A DNA stretch of 64,000 bases from contig OZ018333.1 of assembly GCA_963969495.1 (NCBI GenBank), positions 87,137,756 through 87,201,755 of the forward strand. The letters run 5' to 3'. Below, one piece after another: positions 55,685 through 64,000 of the stretch (position 1 is the first letter of the stretch; each line of letters begins with the position of its first letter). Source of the DNA: Ceratothoa steindachneri. Taxonomy: Eukaryota > Arthropoda > Malacostraca > Isopoda > Cymothoidae. The notes under the pieces were generated by a model that saw only the letters and a list, made by a program, of their open reading frames with translations, made no database searches and was not told where the DNA came from. The position numbers and the translations under genes are program-made.

Positions 55685-55925
55685 ATGAGGGTAAGGTAGG
55701 TTGTTAGAAACCCACCAACCCAAACCAGAGCTGAGCAGGGAGGGAATTATCCCTAGCCCCAATCCAAGATGGCTGGGTGAGAGGACACTGATCTGCATCT
55801 ACCTGGTGCTATTAGAGGCGGACCAAAGAAAGTTGTGGGAGAGCTTGTAGGGAAAGCACTGAGTCCCGTCAGCACTTGGGCCAGGAAAACAAATTGCCAT
55901 GCCTCTTATGGGATGGATGCGATAG

Positions 55926-56255
55926 AATGATGTAATAAAATGTCATAAAATAAAATAAAGAAATTAATGATTTTTTTTTCTATGGAAACATTTTTCCTTA
56001 ATAGAAAAAAAATCCATGTTCAAACCAAGAACACTGAGAAACAAGCACCACTTTATTCTCAGTTAAAGCAGTGCCTTAGACAACTTAGCTAGCTAGCATC
56101 TGAACAAAAATTCTCAGGAAATTTCTTTCAATAAAGAAAGGGATAAAATTTAATACTCTCAACTTATTTCTCTTTAACCAATAACAGGTTGTAGAGAGAT
56201 TAAACTACCAAGGCAACATTGCTAAATATTATAAAAAGCACCTCATTGTAAGTAC
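55926..56255. other. No gene recognised (probable ZNF intron)
   Basis: AT-rich, no motif. It lies downstream of the donor of the exon at 56256-56405. Confidence 0.5.
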
Positions 56256-56405
56256 CTCTTTGACTGGGCATTCTTTTAACAGCAATTCATTAGAACCATC
56301 AACAACTACTCGTTCTTGACCTTTGACCAATTTTACTTCATTTCCATGATCTGAACCAGACAACTCTTCCTTCATTTCTTTGATGGCCGTTTCTTTATAA
56401 ATATC
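56256..56405 (-). CDS. Putative internal exon of the ZNF gene (50 codons)
   Basis: Acceptor TTTTTATATTAG, then GAT ATT TAT AAA. The exon is 150 bases, phase 0 at both ends, donor AAAGAG/GTACTT. It encodes an acidic peptide starting DIYKETAIKEMKEELSGSDH and ending KECPVKE. Its start resembles the exon at 56561-56644 (DFFRDTKMEEMKKE), as if the two arose by exon duplication. No known domain. Confidence 0.55.
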
Positions 56406-56560
56406 CTAATATAAAAAAATAGGGAATTTAATTTCTGTAACTCTACACAAGTACAGATTCACAGGTTCATCATTAGATAGATAAAAGTATATTAACTAAA
56501 ATGCATAAAAAATAATGATGTTGAATGCTAATATAAATAAGAAAATCCTGAGATGCTCAC

Positions 56561-56644
56561 ATTTTTATCATCTAGATGAAAATTAAGTGGATATTCAATA
56601 ACTTCCTTTTTCATTTCTTCCATTTTTGTATCTCTGAAGAAATC
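56561..56644 (-). CDS. Putative internal exon of the ZNF gene (28 codons)
   Basis: Acceptor CTTTATTTGTTATAG, then GAT TTC TTC AGA. The exon is 84 bases, phase 0 at both ends, donor AAAAAT/GTGAGC. It encodes DFFRDTKMEEMKKEVIEYPL followed by NFHLDDKN. It lies 155 bases upstream of the next exon. A start codon exon further upstream (to the right) was not found. Confidence 0.55.
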
Positions 56645-58739
56645 CTATAACAAATAAAGCAAAATTGCTTCAATCTCATCAAAAATTCAATTCATTGCCT
56701 CATTATTTAATTAATATATCTGTATTTTGATGGATAGTTGAGTGGATGGAGCTTAGTTGTGCTAAAAGTGCTCTCTCTGATATGTGTGGTAATTTCTCTC
56801 AGTGGTGGCTCATTTAGTCTTATTTGGTGGGAGGTTGTTTAAGTGTCTGTGAGTAGAGTGTAGAGTAGATGTGTTTTAATAAGTTGTGAATTGGAGAGGG
56901 AAGAGCAAAGCTATTATGCTGTTAATGGTAGGACTGGGCTTGTGATTCATTTTTAGGAAGGGTGGAGGTATTTTTCTTGTAAGGTGATGGTTGGGATGAG
57001 ATTGATTTAGTCATTCCACGTTAAGATTAATGAATGTTTATCAATATGAATGAGAAAAGTTAAATAGTATACCTATTAACTTTTTAAAAAGGTAAATATG
57101 AGGTAATCAACTTTTAAATGTCTTATCTCAGTTTTAATATTTATAAAACTCATTCTTAAATATTAATGTGAAACATAATGAGACAATTTACAGTAAACTT
57201 CACTTTTTATATATATCAATATTTTTATTTTGGGGTTTTCAACGAAAAAAGATTTGCTGGTGATCACAAATTTGTGTTATGTGCTTTTACACATGGCTGA
57301 TTCAATTGGCATCAGTCTTGTGCAAAGTATAGTTTTGCCTCATGTAGTATCTGAAAATTGCTGTTCTTTTTGTTACTTTTGTAATATGTTAAATTTAGTG
57401 CATTTTTAGTGGCCATTCATCACTAAAAGAACACAAAATCAACTTTTGAATTAAAAAAAGTAGAGCAAAGAATGAACAGGCTAATGATTGACTGAAGTTG
57501 AAAAAAAATATGGTAAGGTCATAAGAGCTTTTAGCAGCAAAGTCAAAAATAAACAGGCTATTAAAGCAGATGTTATTAGAGGATTGAATAATATAGATTC
57601 ATGATTTATTGGAAGGATTATTCAGGAATTAGAATCTAGAAGTACTGTAATATTGAATAACACTAGAACTTTTATAGGCATTACAATTTTCATAATATAT
57701 TTTTAATTGTGAGAGTAACTATTTTGGCCCCAGATTAATTATTTTTAATTACTTGTATTTAAATGGAAAATAATGTTTTAGTTTGGTCAATTCTAGTTTT
57801 TGACCTCCTCCCAGGAACTAAATAATGGCAAGAACCAAGAGTCCAATTTATATAGTATATTAAAGACTAATTTTTACAACATACACTTCATTTTTAGCTT
57901 TAAGGTGAAAGTAACTGTCTTCACACCCCTCCTTCAGTCAGTGTTGCTGTCTTTAAGGACCTCATCTCTCCCAACAACAGTTCCGAAATGTTGTAAAACT
58001 TATATAAACTTAATTCACAAAGATTGGAGGTTTTGTGACCACTGAAAAGAAAGGGGTTGTTGGCTATATCCTGTGTCCAGCCACTCCTGCTTATCCTATT
58101 TTGGGTTTTCAGGCTTTTAGTGGCCATGTTAGTATTTGTGACATGTGCAGTGAGCAGGGGTTGCCCAGTGGACCAGTCTCCAACCAAAGGCTGCATCTGC
58201 CAAGTAAGCAGCCTGAGATACAGTCCAACAGGATAGAATTCCTTAACAAGAGAGACTAATCTTTGATAGAACAGTCAAGATCTGAGACTTTTAGTTGGCT
58301 TGGTAGCCAACAAGGAAGGAAAGCTCGTACACCATAGAAAGTATAGCCTTATGCACCCTACAAGGGCTGCAGGGAGGTGGTCATGCAGATTGGTTATTGG
58401 GAATAAACTAATCTTCCAATTAATCATGCCCCACTGCCCAGGGTCCCTAAAGTCCTTGCCCTTGAGACCTGTGGGCATTGCTTATTGAGGTTCCAAAGCC
58501 TCTCTTCTGATACAGGATGGGATAACTTGTTAGGTCTAGCCTAGAGACAAGATTGAGGGGGATATTTATACAAAAAAAGAATGTTCAGACAGAACAGGAA
58601 GGGGGGGGAGGCCCAACAAAGATGTTGGTGACTAAGGGAGATGCTGGAATCAAATGTACAAATGCAAAGTGCATGCCATAAAGTAAGTGGCAGCACCCTT
58701 TCATCAACAAGAAAGTTCTATATTAGGTATAAGCGGGAA
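56645..58739. other. No gene recognised
   Basis: Mostly AT-rich. Short open frames near 57800-58490 occur on both strands and show no domain. The first exon of the ZNF gene could lie here, but I cannot point to it. Confidence 0.45.
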
Positions 58740-58960
58740 GGAACTAGTTACCAATTATAGACCAGCGAGTGGTAGATCAAATCCACTTTCCATACTAGAT
58801 GATCAGATATAGAGTAGTAAATCTTACAACCACACTAGTTTTGAGCAAACAAAGGATCCATACAAGATAGAAGCGTGAACCTAGCAGAACAACACAGAGT
58901 GAAAAATATCCATGGCTCAGGTATAAGAAACCCTAAGGGTATAAATATAAACAAATTATC
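58740..58960 (-). pseudogene. Family-1 RT thumb scrap
   Basis: Nucleotide similarity to the RT thumb of copy B (around 21290-21500): GATCAAATCCACTTTCC, CAAACAAAGGATC and GGTATAAGAAACCCTAAG-type segments in the same order. Strongly diverged, no open frame. Confidence 0.6.
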
Positions 58961-59689
58961 CTCACACTTTTCACAAAACACCAGATAAAATCATCCACAA
59001 CCTCAAGCACTCAGTTGCCCATAGCTCAGACCTGAGTACACATAAAATAAAAGTTAGCAAGGTTTAAAGTTACAGCTACTTACACAATCCAATACCCCAG
59101 ACCTCTGTCTGCCGTGATTTGGGGGTCACTATTTGTCCTTCTCCCTGGTCCGTTGTTAGCAAGGAGAACACAAGGATGGGACGGATGATGCCAGCTCCCT
59201 TCCTCCCCCACTCAACACTTAAGGAGAGTGAGCGGATTCACTTTAACAAGGCAAGAACATAAAGAGACTGCCCTAGGGCAAATTTGTGATTGCAAATCCA
59301 AGGTAGCTTGTAGTTGTGGTTCGACCAAAACCACACAAGAGTGGAACAGCAAGCTTGCAAAGTCATGTGTAGACCAATGAATCTATTTCATTATTATATG
59401 CACCTAATATTATTGCTTTAGTCAGAGTTGTGTGTGTTTTTCCTAATGTATTCTGTATATATTTTTTCTCTGCATAGTTTTTTTTTGTGATTGCACTTGG
59501 TGGTGGAAATATATACATATTTAAGTTTTTTTCTAAATAAAATAAAATTGAGTATTTAAATTTCCTTGAGCCACCTTCCGATCTAATACGCATCTCATGA
59601 GTGAGTGTTTTCTAGCCAGAACCGTTCATGACAACTCTATCATAACATTCACCCATGATCCACTCCTTGAGCTAGAGAGTTCCTTGTTG
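58961..59689. other. No gene recognised
   Basis: AT-rich with a T-run near 59479. No motif. Confidence 0.5.
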
Positions 59690-60230
59690 ACATAATTTAT
59701 TTTATACAAGATGGTTTCAGACCAATTTACTCAACAACCAATCTTCTTAAAGACCTGATACAAAGAATCTATGATACCTTCAACCAAGTACTAGATTGGA
59801 TACTACTAGTAACTATGGACATCAACAAAGCTTTCAATGCCATCCTACACAACCTCACACACAAAATATACAACACCATCATACATTACAATACAAAAGA
59901 TGGTTACCACCTATCTGGAGGGTAAACACACAGATGAATCTTGGTGGCTAGCCATCAAGCAAGGCAAACTTCACAAAGTCTCCATACTCAGCTTTACATC
60001 TATGACATAGCTAAACCACACTCAACACAGATACATATACCTTCTTACATGCATACATCACTACAAAGATACAGCAAATCCAGTTTCTCCAACTATGCCT
60101 CAACACACGACACCTGGTTCACAAACAGAAGGACTCAAATTAAGTCCAACCAAATCCATAGCTACCATTCTCATCCATTATACAGGGAATATCAACACAT
60201 GCCTAAGACTCTTGGCAATTTCTCATAGGA
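59690..60230 (+). pseudogene. Jockey-like LINE reverse transcriptase relic
   Basis: RT segment: QDGFRPIYSTTNLLKDLIQR, then VTMDINKAFNAIL (motif A, FDS-type changed to FNA), LTHKIYNTII, TQLYIYDIAKP and HIPSYMHTSLQ (motif C YADD lost), and in another frame NRRTQIKSNQIHS, equal to the KVSPTKS region. It is a lineage distinct from families 1-3. Frameshifted and dead. Confidence 0.75.
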
Positions 60231-60805
60231 GAAAGCCTCTGCCTCTTCACCCCTCTTTGGGCAATTTTGTTCTGTCCCTCAATGAAATGTTTGTTGCCTA
60301 TAAAAGAAGAGACATGAGAATTAATATTCTGATTATAGTATTGATTACTACTGTAAGTGTGGCACCATTTGGGAGTATATTTTGTTGGAGGGAAAATTTA
60401 AAAAAAAAATATATATATATCTTCCTATACATAATTCTATAGAAATTTTAAGAATTTATAGGACTATTATTTCTATATATTTTTTTAGGCATTATCTGGG
60501 GTACTAAGCAATTTAGTTTATATAACATGCTTATTTTATAGTTATGCAAAGCAAAATAAAAAAAAATATTGTAGAAAATTATTGTACATATAAAGAATTT
60601 TTTTTACTGCATTATGTTCCACTCTACTTGATGATCTACCTCATGGTTGTACATCTAAGAGCTCTGTATAGTGTCATAGTTTGAAAGAAAATGATACCAG
60701 TTCTCAGTTGTTGAGTAGCACGTGTTGCTTTGCCGCTAGTTTTTTGCTTGGTTATTTTCATTATGTTCATGTTAGTAACTATTATTTTGGTGTGTGATTC
60801 TAGAG
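60231..60805. other. AT-rich, no gene recognised
   Basis: Nothing recognisable apart from A/T runs, including a short TA run near 60410. Confidence 0.5.
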
Positions 60806-61680
60806 ATGCCTAACCATCTCTCTGAAGCAGGAAAGACAAGGACACTTGCTTTGAGGGAGGAGAATTTGTCTACAAAAGAGATGTTACTGAACAAGAAGAG
60901 GAGAAACAATCATCAGGAGGGTAGCTGCCGTAGTTCGCAGTTTACCACCCAACGTTTTTCTGAGGCAGAAACTTGGGGACTGGGAGACAAAAGAAGACTT
61001 CCAGGTAGAGGGATCTGTTGATATGGAGGGATGTGTTGAAGAATCCTTTCATTACACCTGCCAAACAGAAAAAGAATCATCTCAAGCTGTTGCAAAATTT
61101 GTTGATTTGGCCCATTCAAAATCGCCTGCAGAAGGACCTCGGGATCGCAAGTGATGCACTGCCAAGAAACTTCTCCTCACCCCAAGCATGCGAAACAGAC
61201 TCAATTTTGTGAGGTTATATCTTCAGTGGACTGAAGACTATTGGATGAAAGTGATGTTTTTGAATGAAAGCTGCTTTAAGTGTATCTGAGGGGCAAGCAA
61301 GAAAGTATGATGATCCTCCATCATCAGCCACTACGACCTCCACTATACCATTCCTACTGTTAAACACCCCAATCAAGTGATGATGTGGGGGGCTTATATT
61401 TTTTAACTTGAAACACTACAATGAATAGTGATCATTACATGAACGTTCTGGAGGACATCATCTGCCTTTTTATGCTATTCAAGGCGCATATTTTTTTATG
61501 CAAGAAGGGACCTCCTGCCACTGCCAACACCTCCTCCCTCCATTCCCTGACTCATTAAGGAGCTGAAGGCCCCCTCCGGATTACTCTGGACAACAAATGC
61601 TTACAAGGGACTGGATGCATCAATGCCCAGGCATCTTTGTTTGGTCATCAAGACAAAGGGCCACATGATAAAATATTGAC
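60806..61680 (+). pseudogene. Tc1-type transposase relic
   Basis: It opens at ATG 60806 with MPNHLSEAGKTRTLALREEN, a Tc1-like helix-turn-helix start. Then come VLKNPFITPAKQKKNHLKLL with LQKDLGIASD (61018-61170), a block near the first catalytic Asp reading VMFLNESCFKCI, GGLYFL with TTMNSDHYMNVLEDII, and a decayed end. Asn replaces the expected Asp. Frameshifts and stops are abundant. Terminal inverted repeats were not found. Confidence 0.8.
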
Positions 61681-61924
61681 AGGTATGTTTTCATTCATTT
61701 TTTAAAACTTTTAAACACTTTTTTTATGTTTCTTCTCACACAAGTTGGCCCTTTCAGTGGGCGATCAATTTCCATTATGGTGACTGCAACTGCACAAACC
61801 CACACTAACTATATGCCCCTTCCCTACAATCACCTCCCACACCCTCTTTCCTGGCCTAACCCCAGTATTCCCCCTTCACACACACAAATGAGATCAAGAA
61901 CATTGGAAGAGTGATAAAATCTTT
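61681..61924. other. No gene recognised; possible LINE ORF1 scrap
   Basis: A Pro/His-rich frame near 61780-61914 precedes the EN relic and could be its ORF1 end, but no motif supports it. Confidence 0.35.
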
Positions 61925-62505
61925 CAACTAACATTAACAGTATATGCAACAAAGAAATGGAGTCAAAGAACTCCATCAACCACAACATATACTTAACCAT
62001 CCAGGAATCATCATCCAACCCAAATACAAAAGTAGCACGTTACAGGCACATCAATCAAAGATATGTTGGAAAAAGAGACCTAATCAGAGAAAGGATCCCC
62101 AACACCAATATCACTTGAGTTACCTCAACCCTTCTCCCTAACCAGGGTTTAATGGAAATACAAATTATCCAAACAAGCATTTACCAAAAAGATGACTTTC
62201 ACGAATCAGTACATACCACCTCTTCTATCCTGCTTACATGCTGGTGTTGATTACTTTCCAACACAGCCAGGTAGGAATCTTGATTGTTCATCTAGTCACA
62301 AGAGCTGTAGCATCATGAAACAATTAAACTAGCTATTCATGTTGAATAACCATTCTACCACTACAAACCCTTTGAGCACATACTTCCAATACACTTCCCG
62401 AGATGTCAACCTTAGCTCACCTGACTTAGCAAGCAAAACAATCCAGCAACCCCATATTGCATTACCATCTGATTACCTTCCAATTATTATATGAATAACT
62501 CTTTA
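61925..62505 (+). pseudogene. Jockey-like LINE endonuclease relic
   Basis: Decayed EN. NINSICNKEMESKNSINHNI and IQESSSNPNTK are the N-terminal N and QE regions. After frameshifts, LSSPDLASKTIQQPHIALPS with DYLPIII is the C-terminal SPDL and SDH region (SDH changed to SDY). It resembles the lineage of the RT at 59690-60230, but it lies downstream of that RT, so it is a separate insertion or a rearranged one. Confidence 0.65.
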
Positions 62506-62518
62506 TAAGCCCATAACT

Positions 62519-63505
62519 TGTGGCGGCGGGATCGCGAGTCCCCAGCCAAAAGTTCCCGCCGCCCTGACAAGGTCCGCTCGGTGGTTCAAGAAGAGGGTAT
62601 TGAGAAGAGAGAGTATTTTCTAAATTTAATTTAGAAACCGTAATTCTAGCAAAATAATCAACCCCAAATATTATATAACCCTCAACCTAAACCAAAATAC
62701 ATTACACATATATATATATATACAGTTGGCCTTACAATACTCTGGCCAACCACCACACGTATATATTTACAAAAGGCCTTACATAAGATCTTGGCCACGC
62801 AAACGAATAATAAAACCAAGATATCGCGAAAGATGGGTGCACCCTTAACTATCTAATCGAGTGAGACGTATTAGAGAAAGTGGGAGGTGGATCACTTTCT
62901 GCGGGATTCTGAGGGGTCCAGGACTCGGCAAAGCCGAGGATTCTGGGTAGCTGGGACGCTTGTTGGTCCCAACTGCTGGGTCACAGTTGGTTGGACGCTG
63001 CTTCAACCACTCCCTGGAGACTGGAAGGTGCTGGCCAAGGTCTACACCTTAGAAAATTGCCCCAAAAGGTAGGCGCACTTGCGAGGGTCAGGATTGGCTT
63101 CAGCCGTCTCTGAAAGCCAGATGTCGGCGACAATCGGTACCAAGGAACTGGAAAAGAGAAGGCACATTCAGTCACCTATTCACTGCCACACTCAAACATC
63201 TTCACTCCTAACTCATTCAACCATATCCACTATCACACAATCTTCACTCACCTATCCTCCGTCCAGGCGGTTCTTCCTTCTTCAGTCACAACTAATGACT
63301 TCCAAACTATTACACTAAAAATATTTGCTGAAAGAATCCGCCTAAAAAGAAAACAGGAGATGAATGGGGGAGCACGATAGAGATCCATCGAGTCCCCCCA
63401 CACAAAGCAAAGACGGTGATCACACGATCCACACACACACACATTCTGCAAAAGAAGAAAAAGATTAGACATAGGGGAGGGGAGGCGGACAACCAAACTA
63501 CTACA
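62519..63505 (-). mobile_element. LTR, inverted copy; probable 3' LTR
   Basis: 987 bp, the reverse complement of the solo LTR at 47705-48710, with the same TGTAGTAG start (at 63505) and CCGCCGCCACA end (at 62519). Flanks are AACT on the left and TCCC on the right, so there is no duplication across this unit. The minus-strand sequence just before its start is purine-rich (GCTGGGAGGGA), as expected of the polypurine tract of an element whose internal region lies to the right. Confidence 0.8.
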
Positions 63506-63516
63506 TCCCTCCCAGC
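63506..63516 (-). promoter_or_regulatory. Polypurine tract next to 3' LTR
   Basis: Minus strand GCTGGGAGGGA directly abuts the LTR start. Plus-strand primer for LTR retrotransposon replication, by position. Confidence 0.65.
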
Positions 63517-63562
63517 TAAATTCGCCTCACCTCACCATGTCTCAATCCCCATCTTCATTCAT

Positions 63563-64000
63563 TCACAATGCTTTCGACATCACCCAGTCATACTCTTTCA
63601 CTCTGCCTCTCCTCCTAGTCACAGGTCCATCAACTGTCTCTGTCATCTGTCGTAATGTCTCCTCATGTCTGTCCATGGCCCCTTCTCTATGTACTTCATC
63701 CACACACACATCCGACATTCCCTTACCAATCCCACTCAAATCCTCAACTAACCTCTCTACTACATCCATCAAACCTTCCCATTCTTTCATAGCATTTATC
63801 GACTCTTGTTCCAACTTCGCACTTATCTCTAGCATAGACTCAGACTCATTCAACGGAAACTTACAAATACTGTACGTTCTATCATATACTCCATCTCGAT
63901 CTTGCACAAACCCAGAAAACTCTCTCACATCACTCTCACCAAACTGTTCCATCCATTCATCCTTTCTCAACCGTTTACTCTTACGCTTCCCCCTTCGATG
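63563..64000 (-). CDS. 3' end of LTR-retrotransposon internal ORF, open to window edge
   Basis: Frame open from the right edge to a stop at 63563-63565, about 47 bases before the polypurine tract. It starts with a basic stretch (RRGKRKSKRLRKDEW) and has acidic, helical middle segments (LEQESINAMKEWEGLMDVVE). It ends VTRRRGRVKEYDWVMSKAL, a basic tail of the kind seen at the C-terminus of retroelement polyproteins. I do not recognise a domain; it could be the end of pol or an env-like or accessory ORF. There is no stop inside, so it may be a young copy. Confidence 0.5.
   Translation of the reverse strand, partial: HRRGKRKSKRLRKDEWMEQFGESDVREFSGFVQDRDGVYDRTYSICKFPLNESESMLEISAKLEQESINAMKEWEGLMDVVERLVEDLSGIGKGMSDVCVDEVHREGAMDRHEETLRQMTETVDGPVTRRRGRVKEYDWVMSKAL

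Larger units (their letters stand above)
52466..55925 (-). mobile_element. Family-1 LINE copy F (ORF1, EN, RT start)
   Basis: Right to left: the 5' region (54930-55925), which matches copy B 26.0-26.6 kb and is split by a MITE; ORF1 (53880-54900) with EPKMTRFLDRNLLVNA, CYYCHFYGHTNSSC and a partly lost second knuckle; EN fragments (53267-53640, RRYTVISVYIPLSGDF and LLLGDENGRHLLLGDY); and the EN-RT linker and RT start (52470-53010, TALKQQRYAYMRYKRRLNDF). RT stops at about 52470 against a 5'-end module. A 59-bp family-1 3'-end insertion sits at 53758-53816. Confidence 0.83.

Noticed and set aside
57800..58490. Open frames of 60-91 residues on both strands, possible first ZNF exon
   Set aside because: No splice signals in the right frame, no motif, and opposite-strand overlap.

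Overview
The window reads as repeat-dense genomic DNA from an arthropod, most likely a crustacean. The grounds are metazoan gene structure (GT-AG introns, a tandem C2H2 zinc-finger exon), long TA microsatellites, and co-occurring arthropod-type transposons: I/jockey-like LINEs with RNase H, a Penelope-like element, hAT, mariner, Tc1 and an LTR retrotransposon. The organism is inferred, not proven. No bacterial operon, CRISPR array or viral genome is seen.

Host genes are few. The clearest is a minus-strand zinc-finger gene. A terminal exon with 17 intact fingers lies at 27637-29403, and three short acidic upstream exons lie at 41090-41248, 56256-56405 and 56561-56644. All four have usable splice signals, all are phase 0, and each upstream exon is a multiple of three. 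If they form one gene, its introns hold most of the transposons between 30 and 56 kb. A second host-like trace is a leucine-rich-repeat pseudogene (about 12.73-13.20 kb and 19.10-19.22 kb) split by a nearly complete LINE.

Three LINE families dominate. Family 1 (two-ORF, CCHC gag, EN-RT-RNase H) has large minus-strand copies A (4.4-6.1 kb), B (19.86-26.63 kb, the most complete), C (30.7-37.0 kb), D (41.8-46.4 kb) and F (52.5-55.9 kb), plus fragments at 3.7, 6.1, 11.7, 26.8, 37.6, 53.76 and 58.7 kb. Four copies share a short stem-loop near their 3' ends. Family 2 (13.2-19.07 kb, plus) keeps almost its whole coding sequence, broken by isolated stops and a few frameshifts. Family 3 (46.48-52.24 kb, minus) is related to family 2. 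It is broken by a 1006-bp solo LTR with a 4-bp target duplication and by family-1 5'-end modules inside its ORF1. The same LTR recurs inverted at 62519-63505 next to a polypurine tract, apparently the 3' LTR of an element running off the right edge.

Other elements, left to right: a TA microsatellite with a 24-bp higher-order repeat (0.8-1.04 kb); a Penelope-like element with GIY-YIG domain (1.58-2.82 kb); a split hAT transposase pseudogene (6.79-11.28 kb) containing a tRNA-like cloverleaf; a mariner relic (38.7-39.7 kb); a LINE RT relic (40.3 kb); a hAT-type MITE (55.04-55.68 kb); a jockey-like RT relic (59.7 kb); a Tc1 relic (60.8-61.7 kb); and a jockey-like EN relic (61.9-62.5 kb). None of the transposable-element reading frames seen whole here is intact.
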